From Gluconacetobacter tumulisoli (lineage in GTDB: Bacteria > Pseudomonadota > Alphaproteobacteria > Acetobacterales > Acetobacteraceae), in contig NZ_JABEQM010000002.1 in NCBI RefSeq assembly GCF_014174155.1, positions 186,001-250,000 on the forward strand: a stretch of 64,000 nt of DNA, given 5' to 3'. Position 1 is the stretch's first letter. The number at the start of each line of letters is the position of its first letter. Shown piece by piece: positions 48,306 through 57,786 of this stretch. A program made the translations under genes and the position numbers. The notes beneath the pieces were generated by a model that saw only the letters and a program-made list of their open reading frames with translations, searched no databases and was not told where the DNA came from.

Positions 48306-49454
48306 TCAGAACAGATGAACCCAGGACGCGGCCGGCCGGTCCCGCCGCATCCGCGCGAACCCGACGCACAGCCGATGCAGCGGCCACAGCCCGGCCAGCC
48401 AGACCAGCATCCCCACGCCGTAATGCGCGCCCGCCGGGAAAAACACCGCGCCCACCACGGCGAACAGCCACAGATGCGCCAGATAGAACGGCAGCGGCGC
48501 CCGCCCGAACCCGACGCAGATCCGCCCGATCCACCCCGCCGGGCGCGACAGGACCCGGAACAGGCACAGGTTGCCCCCCAGCATGGCCAGCACGAACACC
48601 GGCGCGGGCGGGTATTTCACCAGGTTGAAGAATTCCCGCCACGACCCGTCGCGCGGCGCGCGCAGATTGCCGAACGTCCCATGCCAGCGCAGCAGGACGG
48701 CCGCCAGCAGGCACGCGGCGCCGATCCATGCCGCGGCCCGGATCGTCTCCGCCCTCCACCGGACCAGGCACTGGCCGAAGACATGCCCCAGCAGCGCCAC
48801 CCCCAGCCACGGCAGCACCGGATATTCGACATACAGCCCGCCCGTCTGCCCCGCGACCAGGCCCAGGCGCGCCGGCATCCCCACCGGGCGCCCCGCATCG
48901 CCGGGCAGGAACAGCGACGGCGACAGCACGCAGAATCCCGCCAGCAGCAGCATCGCCGCGCGCCGACGCATCACGGGCTGCAGCATCGCCAGCACGACCG
49001 TGCAGATCCCCAGCGTCGTCAGCACCGTCACCGGCAGCCGGATCGCCGGCCCGGCCCCGGGCCAGCCGCCCGGGGTCGCCCCGACCCGGCTGGCATGGAT
49101 CGCGACCAGCCAGGCCGGCACCTCCACGACCCAGCTCAGCAGCATCAGCACCAGGCCGCGCAGCGCCACATGCCCGGCCAGCCGCCACCCGCTCCAGTCC
49201 GCCCGGCGGCTGGACAGCAGCGCGATTCCCGCACCCATCCAGAAGAAGAATCCCGGCGCGCACAGGTCGGACAGGACCCGGTATCCCAGCGCGACCAGGT
49301 CGGCCCATCCGGTGCCGTACCGCGTCCAGGTCCCCGCCCAGAACTCCGCCGCATGGCGGTGCACCACCAGCGCGTTCACATGGTCCGTCGCCATGACCAG
49401 CATGATCGCTCCGCGCGCCGCATCGATCCCGGCGATGCGGTCGGACCGGCTCAT
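48306..49454 (-). CDS. DUF1624 (heparan-alpha-glucosaminide acetyltransferase-like) membrane protein
   Basis: A 382-residue protein with about ten helices. RIAGIDAARGAIMLVMATDHVNALV and FFFWMGAGIALLSSRRADW match DUF1624/YeiB-like acyltransferase proteins. Such proteins probably transfer acyl groups across the membrane to sugars or other acceptors; the active-site His may be in ATDHVN. Its ATG overlaps the TetR stop (ATGA), so translation is coupled and the TetR protein likely controls it. Confidence 0.82.
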   Translation of the reverse strand: MSRSDRIAGIDAARGAIMLVMATDHVNALVVHRHAAEFWAGTWTRYGTGWADLVALGYRVLSDLCAPGFFFWMGAGIALLSSRRADWSGWRLAGHVALRGLVLMLLSWVVEVPAWLVAIHASRVGATPGGWPGAGPAIRLPVTVLTTLGICTVVLAMLQPVMRRRAAMLLLAGFCVLSPSLFLPGDAGRPVGMPARLGLVAGQTGGLYVEYPVLPWLGVALLGHVFGQCLVRWRAETIRAAAWIGAACLLAAVLLRWHGTFGNLRAPRDGSWREFFNLVKYPPAPVFVLAMLGGNLCLFRVLSRPAGWIGRICVGFGRAPLPFYLAHLWLFAVVGAVFFPAGAHYGVGMLVWLAGLWPLHRLCVGFARMRRDRPAASWVHLF

Positions 49455-50029
49455 GCCCCGTCCCCCGCCAGCGGCAGCAGGTCGAGAAACGCATCGACCA
49501 CGCCGGTCAGGCGCTCGGCCTCGTCCGTCGCGGCCAGCTCCAGCGTCGCGCCGCGCAGCATCGCGATCGTCATCCCGCCCAGCAGCCGCGCCCGCGCCGG
49601 CGTCTCCCCCGCGTTGCGGAAGCGCGCGCTCATCGTCTCCAGCCAGAAATGCGCCGTGCGCTGCGGGTAGTCGCCGAACCGCCCCGGCTCGCGCGCCGCG
49701 ATCGCGTACATTTCGTAGAAGATCCGCAAGGTCGGACGCATGGCCGGGCTGGCCAGGTGCCGCCACAACGCCCGATAGATCGCGCGCGGGTCGCCATGCA
49801 TCGGCAGCCGCGCCTCCACCTCCACCGCTCCGGCCTCGCGCATCGTGTCGAACACGGTGCACAGCAGCTGCTCGCGCGATCCGAAATGATACAGGATCGT
49901 CCGATGGCTGGTCCCGATCGCCGCCGCCAGCGGCCGCAGCGAAAACGCCGCCACGCCGTTCTCGCGGACATACGCGATGATTTTCTCCAGCAGCCGGGTG
50001 CGCAGTTCGGGGTCCACGGGACGCGCCAT
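49451..50029 (-). CDS. TetR family transcriptional regulator
   Basis: A 192-residue repressor with N-terminal HTH (LLEKIIAYVRENGVAAFSLRPLAAAIGTSHRTILYHFGSREQLLCTVF) and a helical ligand domain. It is the first gene of the operon with DUF1624 and DUF2834 and lies 14 nt from a 26-bp near-palindrome, the likely autoregulatory operator. Ligand unknown. Confidence 0.9.
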   Translation of the reverse strand: MARPVDPELRTRLLEKIIAYVRENGVAAFSLRPLAAAIGTSHRTILYHFGSREQLLCTVFDTMREAGAVEVEARLPMHGDPRAIYRALWRHLASPAMRPTLRIFYEMYAIAAREPGRFGDYPQRTAHFWLETMSARFRNAGETPARARLLGGMTIAMLRGATLELAATDEAERLTGVVDAFLDLLPLAGDGA

Positions 50030-50042
50030 CGCCGTCTTTCCA

Positions 50043-50068
50043 ATTCATGATCCGATCGGTTCATGAAT
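50043..50068 (-). promoter_or_regulatory. 26-bp palindromic operator for the TetR operon
   Basis: ATTCATGA at the left and TCATGAAT at the right end frame a central CCGATCGG, and the whole 26 bp is palindromic but for one mismatched pair of positions. It ends 13 nt before the TetR ATG, a position suited to autorepression. Confidence 0.65.
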
Positions 50069-50209
50069 AAACGGCACCGCCGCCGCTGTCCAGTGCCCCG
50101 ACACCGGTCGGCGACGCCACCCCGGGGATTGCACATGCCCCGGCGAAACGAATAACTGTCCCTGAACCGCGGACGGGGGTCCGCACGACAGGGGATGGAG
50201 GAAAGCGGA

Positions 50210-51109
50210 ATGGGCTTACGCAGGATGCTGGGCTGCACGGCGCTGGCGATGGGCCTGGGCACGGGGGCGGCGCAGACCGCCTATGCCTGGGGCGGCAACG
50301 GCCATGCGATCGTCGCCGACATCGCCGAGGCCCGCCTGACCCCGGCCGCCGCGCGGCAGGTCGCCGACCTGCTCGCCCTGGAAGGCCACCGGACGATGGA
50401 CCAGGTCGCCTCCTGGCCCGACACGATCGGCCATATCCCGCCCGACAAGGGCGGCGCGCCGGAAACGCTGCCGTGGCATTACGTCGACATCGATGTCGAC
50501 GCGCCGGCCTACGCCGCCGCCGACTGCCCGGACCGCAATTGCGTGGTGGAACGCCTGCCGGAACTGGCCCGCGTCCTGGGCGACGCCCGCGCCCCGCGCG
50601 CCAGGCGGCTGGTCGCCCTGAAATGGGTGGTGCATCTGGTGGGCGACATCCACCAGCCGCTGCACGCCGCCGAACGCGACCATGACAAGGGCGGCAACAT
50701 GGTCAAGGTCAGCTATTTCGGCGAGACGCGGAACGGGCACCTCAATCTGCATTCCCTGTGGGACGAGGCGATCCTGGAACATGAAACCGGCCTGACGACC
50801 GGGCCGCACTACACGATCGACCTGGCCCGCGCCCGGCAGGAGGCCGACATCCTGAACGCCCGGATCACCCCCGGCCAGGCGGCGGCGTGGGCCCCGCAGG
50901 GCCTGCCCGGATCGCTGGACCCGACCGTCACCGCCTGGGCGAACGAAAGCCACGCCCTGGCGCGCGACGTGACCTACGCCGACCTGCCGAAGACGGGCAA
51001 CGCGCTGGGCGACGCCTACGACCAGGCGGCATGGCCGGTGATCCAGATCCGCCTGGAACAGGCGGGCGTCCGGCTGGCGGACGTCCTGAACGCCGCCCTG
51101 CCCGGCTAG
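50210..51109 (+). CDS. S1/P1 nuclease
   Basis: A 299-residue zinc nuclease. The signal peptide is cut before the N-terminal Trp that binds zinc (AYA then WGGNGHAIVADIAEARL). Other zinc ligands are visible: ASWPDTI, the HYVDID segment, VVHLVGDIHQPLHAAERDHDKGGN and LHSLWDEAILE. Such enzymes degrade single-stranded DNA/RNA and 3'-nucleotides, releasing phosphate outside the cytoplasm. GGAAAG precedes the ATG at 50210. Followed by a secreted peptidase gene; both suit nutrient scavenging. Confidence 0.92.
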   Translation: MGLRRMLGCTALAMGLGTGAAQTAYAWGGNGHAIVADIAEARLTPAAARQVADLLALEGHRTMDQVASWPDTIGHIPPDKGGAPETLPWHYVDIDVDAPAYAAADCPDRNCVVERLPELARVLGDARAPRARRLVALKWVVHLVGDIHQPLHAAERDHDKGGNMVKVSYFGETRNGHLNLHSLWDEAILEHETGLTTGPHYTIDLARARQEADILNARITPGQAAAWAPQGLPGSLDPTVTAWANESHALARDVTYADLPKTGNALGDAYDQAAWPVIQIRLEQAGVRLADVLNAALPG

Positions 51110-51181
51110 GACAGCAGCACCGCCCCCGCCCCCAAAGGGCATTGCCCCGGGGAAACCCGGAACTTCACAAACGCACGGGAT

Positions 51182-51223
51182 GCAAGGGCCAGGGCCCTTG
51201 CCGGGTCCGGGCAGAGCCCGGCC
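51182..51223. repeat. REP-like palindromic element
   Basis: GCAAGGGCC-AG-GGCCCTTGC (51182-51201) is followed by CCGGG-N10-CCCGG. The pair of GC-rich palindromes between two genes looks like the dispersed intergenic repeat I recall from acetic acid bacteria; copy number could not be checked beyond this window. Confidence 0.45.
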
Positions 51224-51258
51224 TCCCCGTCCCCCCGCCACCAGACCAAGGACCGTTC

Positions 51259-52788
51259 ATGTCACGCTCCCGCCTTGCCGCCCTCCTGCTGGCCTCGGCC
51301 TGCCTTGCGACCTCCGCCTCAGCCTCCGCCGCCGACAAGCCCGCCGAAACGCCCGGGGCCGACGCGGCGAAGCCGGACGCGCTGAAGGGCCAGGCCGCCC
51401 TGCTGCCCGCGGATTCGATCACCCGGCACCGTTTCACGGTCGGCGGCCAGACCATCGCCTACACCGCCCATGCCGGTACGCTGACCCTGCGCACCGGCGA
51501 CGGCAAGCCGGGGGCAAAGGTGTTCTACGTCGCCTACACCCAGGACGGCGCCAACCCGCAGGCCCGGCCGGTCTCGTTCTTCTTCAACGGCGGCCCGGGC
51601 GCGGGGTCGGCCTACCTCAACCTGGGCGCGGCGGGTCCGCGCGTCCTGCAATTCCCCAGGGACACGCCCACCGACGGCGCGGCGGCCCACCTGGCGGACA
51701 ATCCCGACAGCTGGCTTCCGGCCACGGACATGGTGTTCATCGATGCGGTCGGCACGGGCTACAGCCTGCCGGTCGACCCGTCCAAGGCCGCCGCGGCCTA
51801 TTACGGCGTGACCAAGGACGGCGCGGCCTTCTCCAAGGCCATCGAGCTCTGGGTCGGGCAGAACGGGCGGCAGGCGTCGCCGCACTACCTGGTCGGCGAA
51901 AGCTACGGCGGCATCCGCTCGATCCAGGTCGCGTGGCAGCTGCAGCAGGAACAGAACCTGATCGTCAACGGCATCGTCATGATCTCGCCGGCGATCCAGA
52001 TGCAGTACCTGGACACGGCCAACAACCCGGTGGCGGCGGCCATGACCCTGCCCACCTTCATCGCCGCCCATCTGGACGCGACGCACCAGCTGACGCCGGC
52101 CGCCGTGGACGACGCCTATCGCTACGCGTTCGGCCCCTACCTGACGACGCTGGCCAACGCCCCGCCGCAGGGCGCGGCCGCGCAGACGTTCTATGCCGAC
52201 GTCGCCCGCCGCACGGGCCTGCCCGAAGCCGTCGTCGCCAAGCAGCGCGGCACGCTGGACCCGATGTCCCACGACGTGCGCAGCCGCGACGGGCGGCTGT
52301 ACGGGCTGTACGATTTCACGCAATCCATCGCCGATCCGTACCCCGAGGGCATCGACAACAACGACAGCCCGGAAATGACGCTGTCGGGCTTCGGCCGCGC
52401 CTACGGCAACGCCTTCGCCGGCTATGCGGCGAACGAGCTGGGCTTCCGCACCGACCTGACGTACGACCTGCTGAGCATGGAGGTCAACGGCGCGTGGGCC
52501 TGGGGCGACAAGGGCTCGCCGATGACCGACCAGGTCGCGCTGCTGCGCAAGCTGCTGGCGCTCGATCCCGGGCTGCGCATCTTCGTCGCCAACGGCTATT
52601 TCGACATGGCCTGCCCCTTCGGCACCACCCGCTGGACGCGCGACCACATCCCCGTCGGCGCCGACCGGATCGGCCTGCATCTCTATGCCGGCGGCCACAT
52701 GCTCTACGCCCGCCCCGACAGCCGCGCCGCCCTCTGGCACGACGTCGACAGCTTCTACACCGCCGCCCAGACCCCGCGTTCGAAGTAA
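51259..52788 (+). CDS. S10 family serine carboxypeptidase-like protein
   Basis: A 509-residue secreted protein (signal peptide to about residue 24, ASASAA). The S10 triad is visible: Ser in YLVGESYGGIRS, Asp in ANGYFDMACPFGTT, His in LYAGGHMLYAR; the oxyanion region FFNGGPGAGSAYLNLGAAGPR is also clear. It removes C-terminal residues from peptides, typically at acidic pH, which suits an acid-producing host. It is the second of two secreted hydrolases; a hairpin after the stop may terminate it. Confidence 0.9.
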   Translation: MSRSRLAALLLASACLATSASASAADKPAETPGADAAKPDALKGQAALLPADSITRHRFTVGGQTIAYTAHAGTLTLRTGDGKPGAKVFYVAYTQDGANPQARPVSFFFNGGPGAGSAYLNLGAAGPRVLQFPRDTPTDGAAAHLADNPDSWLPATDMVFIDAVGTGYSLPVDPSKAAAAYYGVTKDGAAFSKAIELWVGQNGRQASPHYLVGESYGGIRSIQVAWQLQQEQNLIVNGIVMISPAIQMQYLDTANNPVAAAMTLPTFIAAHLDATHQLTPAAVDDAYRYAFGPYLTTLANAPPQGAAAQTFYADVARRTGLPEAVVAKQRGTLDPMSHDVRSRDGRLYGLYDFTQSIADPYPEGIDNNDSPEMTLSGFGRAYGNAFAGYAANELGFRTDLTYDLLSMEVNGAWAWGDKGSPMTDQVALLRKLLALDPGLRIFVANGYFDMACPFGTTRWTRDHIPVGADRIGLHLYAGGHMLYARPDSRAALWHDVDSFYTAAQTPRSK

Positions 52789-52801
52789 CCACCCCACAAC
52801 C

Positions 52802-52831
52802 GGCAGGGCCCGTCACCCGACAGGCCCTGCC
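52802..52831 (+). terminator. Hairpin after the S10 peptidase gene
   Basis: GGCAGGGCC-N12-GGCCCTGCC forms a 9-bp stem starting 14 nt after the stop codon. A C-rich, not T-rich, tail follows, so it may terminate weakly or protect the mRNA end. Confidence 0.45.
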
Positions 52832-52943
52832 CCCGCCGCCTCCATGAAACTCCGGCATATGCCGATGGGTCGTCCGGGCCACGTCCGCTGTAGAAAGCGG
52901 CCGCGGCACTGAAGAGGGACCGGCCGTCAGTCAAGATGAATGC

Positions 52944-54074
52944 TCACGCACGTCCTTTTGCGACCTCTCGCGTTTCTCCCGTTCTTCTTTTCCGTAAAAA
53001 ATACATCCATGTGCCAGTCGCGAAGAGAAACGTGACCGACAGGCTGGATACGACCATGACGATCTGCCCGGGCAGGCCAAGGAAGCTGCCGCGATGGACC
53101 TCGAACATGCTGGTTGCGATAACCGCGCCCGCATTTCGATTTCTATAAAGGTCGATTTTGATCTGGCGGCCGTCCCGGGCGTCAAAGTAATAATCGTCCG
53201 TCATATGCCCATGCCGGGCATGGGCTGCGAGGCGCGATATCCTTATGGGGTTGCCGTGCGCTGCCATGAAGATGGTCGCGGCGCCGAAATCGGGCTCAAC
53301 ATTCGCGTCAAACCGGGACCACACCGTCCCGTAAACCGCCGCCCCGTAAACCGCCGGCGTCGAGACGACCGCAGGACGCGGCCTCTCGGGTACGGCGTCC
53401 AGCAGATGCTGCACCCCGCTGCGATACCAGCCGTATGACCACCACAGTGCGGTCAATCCGCTGACGAGGTACAGGATCGCCCCCCAGCCTCCAATGACGG
53501 CATGGAGATTCCGGTAGAGAGGCGCCCCGCGACGCCTGAAATCGATGGCAAACCACGGTCGCCAACTGAAAGGCTTGCGCGGCCAGCGGAGATAGATCCC
53601 GGAGAGAGACAGGTACACGACGCACAGGGCAGCAATAGCTGTAATCTGGCGACCCGGGCCGGACCCACGCCCGGGCAACGCGAGGAAGCGGTGGATGTCT
53701 TCCACACAATCGAAGAACGATTGTCCATTGCGCGCGCCAATGATGCGGCCGTCTCGCGGGTCGATGTAGATTTCCCGCTCGCGCATCCAGGGCCGTTCTC
53801 CGGCCAGCCGCAAACGCCAGGAGCGACGATGGTCGGAATAGATCGTCAGTCGCTCGACCCTGAACCGGGGATCGGCACGACCGACCCGTGCAAGAAGGTC
53901 GTCAGGGCGCAGGAAGGGCGCTTCGGCCCCCGTCAGACGGACGACATGAGGGCTGAGACTGTCCATCATGCCGTCTTCGAAACTCAGCATGGCACCCGTT
54001 GTGGCCATGACGGCCACAACAGCCCCAAAAGTCAGGCCGAGCCATCTATGTATAGATGACAGAACCGCACGCAT
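52944..54074 (-). CDS. PepSY-domain membrane protein (PiuB-like)
   Basis: A 376-residue protein with the PepSY-associated four-helix layout: SSIHRWLGLTFGAVVAVMATTGAML, then a PepSY-like periplasmic part (RVERLTIYSDHRRSWRLRL, REIYIDPRDGRIIG), helices ITAIAALCVVYLSLSGIYLRWP and LHAVIGGWGAILYLVSGLTAL, and LSVTFLFATGTWMYF at the end. Several membrane His residues (IHRW, VHRG, NLHAV) could bind heme. Relatives act as ferric-siderophore reductases beside TonB receptors. It is divergent from a siderophore receptor. The ATG at 54074 or 54101 are both possible. Confidence 0.85.
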   Translation of the reverse strand: MRAVLSSIHRWLGLTFGAVVAVMATTGAMLSFEDGMMDSLSPHVVRLTGAEAPFLRPDDLLARVGRADPRFRVERLTIYSDHRRSWRLRLAGERPWMREREIYIDPRDGRIIGARNGQSFFDCVEDIHRFLALPGRGSGPGRQITAIAALCVVYLSLSGIYLRWPRKPFSWRPWFAIDFRRRGAPLYRNLHAVIGGWGAILYLVSGLTALWWSYGWYRSGVQHLLDAVPERPRPAVVSTPAVYGAAVYGTVWSRFDANVEPDFGAATIFMAAHGNPIRISRLAAHARHGHMTDDYYFDARDGRQIKIDLYRNRNAGAVIATSMFEVHRGSFLGLPGQIVMVVSSLSVTFLFATGTWMYFLRKRRTGETREVAKGRA

Positions 54075-54258
54075 TTTTACGTTATCGATCCCCAATATCA
54101 TCTACATGTTCACAAATGCGTCACAAACGCACAATAGAAAACGGCAATAGACGCACGTCCACCTGAATCGTCATGTCCGCCCTGCCCCTACGCTTCGTTG
54201 CGTTGCGTTTCCTTGCGGTATGCAAACCTTCTTTACATAGCGTGCGAGGCCTGTCAAA

Positions 54259-54275
54259 GAATGACAATCATTCGC
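54259..54275 (+). promoter_or_regulatory. Fur-box-like site upstream of the siderophore receptor
   Basis: GAATGACAATCATTCGC contains GAATGA-N3-TCATTC and agrees with the Fur consensus core AATGATAATCATT at all but one position. It sits 15 nt before the ATG at 54291 and suggests iron repression of the receptor, possibly of the divergent PepSY gene as well. Confidence 0.6.
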
Positions 54276-54290
54276 AACATGGTGACGCTG

Positions 54291-56495
54291 ATGCGCTCGT
54301 TATGGTCCGTTCCCGCTGTCTGCTGCGCTCTGGCTTCGGCCGCGTGGGCGGAGCCCGCCACGGCGCAATCCCTATCGGGTAACGTTTCGGAAACCTCGCC
54401 CAAGGCCAGGAACCCTCCCTCCCGGAAATCGAAGGCTCCTCAGAAGACCGATGTGCGCAGCGACGCCGTCGAGATTGGCGAGCACATCGACGTCCGGGGA
54501 TCGCGGCAGGGGTTCAAATCGGAAGCCGTCCAGATCGGCTCATTTCGCAACCAGTCCATCCTGGAAGCGCCGATGATCGTGACCGTCGTGAACAGGGCGC
54601 TGCTCGACGCGGAAGGCGCCCAGTCCATGGAGGAGGCGATGCGTAATTCGCCCGGCCTCACGGCGATGGCGACGCCCCCGTTCATCGCGCCGACCTTCAT
54701 GGCCCGCGGTATCCAGATCCAGGGCCGGACGAATTACCGGCTCGACGGCACGCTGCCCATTATTTCGTTCACGCCGATCCCGATGGAAGACAAGGAGGCC
54801 GTGGAGGTCCTGAAGGGAGCATCCGCAATTTATTACGGCTTCTCAACCCCGTCGGCCATGGCGAACTTCCGAATGAAGCGGGCCGGATCCAGGCCCGTCA
54901 CGGACCTCACCCTGACCGGAGACAGCCAGGGCAGCTACGGCGGGGGTGTCGATTTCGGCCGGCAGGTCGGCAAGGACAGGCAGTTCGGTTACCGGATCAA
55001 CGTGTACGGCACGCATATCGTCGCCCCTGTCGATGGAATCGACGGATATCGCTGGCTCACCTCCGGCGCGTTCGACTGGCGCCCCACGGAGAAGCTTCAG
55101 TTCAAGCTGGATGTGGAGCATTACCAGCAGGTCATGGACAACCCGGGCGGCCTGATCGTTCCCTCGGCGGTGGGCGCCGTCAACGGCGTCGGCGGCCATA
55201 TTGCCCTTCCGCGCATACCGCGCATCTACAACAGGTACGCGCCCATCAATTCGCCCTTTGACACCGCCGCCGACAACGCATTGGGCCGCATCGACTACGC
55301 CATCTGGCGGGACTGGAGCCTGCGCCTCGAAGGCGGTCTGGCGCGGGACACACGGGCCCGGAGTGGACCGTACGTGCAGAACTACAATGTCGTGACGGGC
55401 TGGGGAAAGGAATCGGCATATTACGAAGGGGACGAAGTCTACTACAACGTGAACGCCAGGGCGGAAATATCCGGTTCGTTCAGGACATGGTTCATCAACC
55501 ATGAAACTGTATCCGGCTATACCAGAAACGACCAGATTCAGGACAACCATCCGCAGATCACGTACGCCACGTTCGACCAGAACATCTACCATCCCGTCCA
55601 GATGGATATGCGAAACATGAAGGTCGTAAGCGCGAAGACGGCCTATGGGGCCGAAAATACCGACAACGGCCTCTATTTCATGGACAAGGCCCGCATGGGG
55701 AAGCACGTCATCGTGACCGGCGGGTTCCGATACGAGATTTATAAAACCCTGCAGATGAAGGACAACAGCTCCTACAGCCTGGACCGGATAACGCCTTTCG
55801 GGGCTCTCAACATCCTTCCCATCAAAAGCCTCTCCCTGTATGCCTCCTATATCGAGGGGCTTGAAAGCGCCGGCACGGCACCGAATTCCGCATCGAATTC
55901 CGGTTCCATTCTGCCACCTTCGGTCAGCGAGCAATATGAATTCGGCGGAAAATGGGATACCGGGAGAGGCCTCCTCTCGGTTGCGTATTTCCACATCAAT
56001 CACGCCCTCGCTTACACAAATACCAGTGGCGTCTACGTGACGAACGGCAGGGCCGTTCACAAGGGCATCGAAGCGTCATACCAGGGAAACATCACGAAGG
56101 AAGTGTCCGCCCAGCTCTCCGGCACATGGATAGACGCCGTCCAGAAAAACACCGGATATGATTATGAAGATAACAAGAAGGTTCTGAACGTCCCAAAATG
56201 GGCCGCCTCGGCGTTCGTCCAGTACACGCCGTCCTTCTTCCCCAGGCTTTCGGTCAACGCGGGCGTGAACTACATCGGTGCGCGACCGCTGGACGTGCAG
56301 AACCTGGCGACCATTCCGGGCTACGCAATCATGAGCGCGGGCGCCAGCTATCGGACGAAGATGGGGGGACACAACATCGTCTTCAGGGCAAACGGCAACA
56401 ACATAACCAATGCCCGCTACTGGGCCTCGGGCGACGATATCCTGTTCGTCGGCATGGGCGCCACCGCCCATTTCTCGGCAACGACCTCTTTCTGA
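54291..56495 (+). CDS. TonB-dependent siderophore receptor
   Basis: A 734-residue receptor: signal peptide MRSLWSVPAVCCALASAAWA, a basic linker, plug domain (SFRNQSILEAPMIVTVVNRALLDAEGAQSMEEAMRNSPG, MARGIQIQGRTNYRLDG) and a barrel ending GATAHFSATTSF, as in FhuA/FpvA-type proteins. The TonB box is probably in GEHIDVRGSR. In-frame ATGs at 54261 and 54279 lie in or next to the Fur-like box, so 54291 is preferred. Codon use is less GC-biased than elsewhere in the window. It imports a ferric siderophore of unknown type. Confidence 0.9.
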   Translation: MRSLWSVPAVCCALASAAWAEPATAQSLSGNVSETSPKARNPPSRKSKAPQKTDVRSDAVEIGEHIDVRGSRQGFKSEAVQIGSFRNQSILEAPMIVTVVNRALLDAEGAQSMEEAMRNSPGLTAMATPPFIAPTFMARGIQIQGRTNYRLDGTLPIISFTPIPMEDKEAVEVLKGASAIYYGFSTPSAMANFRMKRAGSRPVTDLTLTGDSQGSYGGGVDFGRQVGKDRQFGYRINVYGTHIVAPVDGIDGYRWLTSGAFDWRPTEKLQFKLDVEHYQQVMDNPGGLIVPSAVGAVNGVGGHIALPRIPRIYNRYAPINSPFDTAADNALGRIDYAIWRDWSLRLEGGLARDTRARSGPYVQNYNVVTGWGKESAYYEGDEVYYNVNARAEISGSFRTWFINHETVSGYTRNDQIQDNHPQITYATFDQNIYHPVQMDMRNMKVVSAKTAYGAENTDNGLYFMDKARMGKHVIVTGGFRYEIYKTLQMKDNSSYSLDRITPFGALNILPIKSLSLYASYIEGLESAGTAPNSASNSGSILPPSVSEQYEFGGKWDTGRGLLSVAYFHINHALAYTNTSGVYVTNGRAVHKGIEASYQGNITKEVSAQLSGTWIDAVQKNTGYDYEDNKKVLNVPKWAASAFVQYTPSFFPRLSVNAGVNYIGARPLDVQNLATIPGYAIMSAGASYRTKMGGHNIVFRANGNNITNARYWASGDDILFVGMGATAHFSATTSF

Positions 56496-56600
56496 GGCAG
56501 TGGAATTCATTGGAAATAATTTGAAATTTTCCATGATGAGATCGGACCGAGCGTCCTGCCGCAGTGCAGGATCTGCCGGCATGGCGGTCTGAGGAAACGA

Positions 56601-56735
56601 TCAGGAATGGCGGTGGACCCATGATGGTTTCCTGTCCGCGAGCGGCGCGCTGTCCCACACGCCAGCGCTGACGAAGTGATGCAGCCGATCTTACGGAACC
56701 TCGCCCGCGACGACCTCGGATGGCGCGGCGACACG
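56601..56735 (-). pseudogene. IS701-like transposase remnant
   Basis: In one minus-strand frame (56640-56690) the peptide DRLHHFVSAGVWDSAPL resembles the RLHHF...WD..PL block of IS701-family transposases. It is preceded by a stop and followed by another after 30 nt, so only a short scrap remains. The rest of the 56496-56794 gap has no recognisable gene. Confidence 0.45.
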
Positions 56736-56794
56736 GAATTAAAGTCGCCGCCAGCTATCGCATACCTGCTTCCGCGCTACACTCGTCATCAATT

Positions 56795-57379
<585 letters not shown>

Positions 57380-57415
57380 CGTATCCTTCCATTTCGATGG
57401 TCGCGGAAGGATACG
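57380..57415 (-). promoter_or_regulatory. Hairpin sequestering the eno ribosome site
   Basis: On the minus strand CGTATCCTTCC pairs perfectly with GGAAGGATACG (11 bp, 14-nt loop), and the 3' arm containing AAGGA ends directly at the ATG. It lies just downstream of the riboswitch aptamer, so it is a good candidate for its translational expression platform. An additional 6-bp hairpin GCGACA/TGTCGC separates the two. Confidence 0.65.
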
Positions 57416-57446
57416 AATCTCCTGCCGCGACAACACATGTCGCATA

Positions 57447-57496
57447 GGCAGGAGTCATCGGCCCCGAGGGCGGTTACGGGAGGAACTCCATCTCCC
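57447..57496 (-). ncRNA. Fluoride riboswitch (crcB motif), leftward
   Basis: Read on the minus strand, GGGAGATGGAGTTCCTCCC forms the first hairpin with the conserved ATGG and GTTC bases, then TAACCGCC, and the 3' conserved CGATGACTCCTGCC. This is the order and spacing of the crcB/fluoride motif (GG.GATGG.GTTC.CC, ACCGC, GATGA..CCT). It lies 67 nt upstream of the decayed eno start. Confidence 0.8.
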
Positions 57497-57591
57497 TTTC
57501 ACGTTCAAGGCGTGGTCGTGGCCCTTTTCATGGTCAAGCGTGCCTGACCGCGTCGCCCCGCACATCCCGCCAACGGCATGGCTTCCAACAC

Positions 57592-57621
57592 TTGACAAGG
57601 TCCGTCGTTCACTGGTGATAT
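57592..57621 (+). promoter_or_regulatory. Putative promoter for the usp-crcB unit
   Basis: TTGACA and TGATAT are separated by 18 nt. Transcription would begin near 57628, right at the first base of the rightward riboswitch, which is typical for such leaders. Confidence 0.55.
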
Positions 57622-57628
57622 CGACGAT

Positions 57629-57700
57629 GGCAATGGATTCTGCCTGATCGCCGCAAGGCGGTCGAACCGCTTCCCTTGTGGAAGCTGATGATTCCTACCC
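57629..57700 (+). ncRNA. Fluoride riboswitch (crcB motif), rightward
   Basis: GGCAATGGATTCTGCC matches the first conserved hairpin, then an extra hairpin (ATCGCCGCAAGGCGGT), the conserved AACCGC, and GCTGATGATTCCTACC as the 3' element. A downstream stem GGGGAGGA (57714-57721) with TCCTTTCC (57735-57742) might be the expression platform. It precedes a universal stress protein gene and crcB, both known fluoride-regulon members. Confidence 0.8.
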
Positions 57701-57786
57701 TGCGGGCTTGCAAGGGGAGGAATCTGTCCGGTTGTCCTTTCCTCATCGTATGGCTCCGTTATCGACCGTTGCGGGAGAACGACGTC

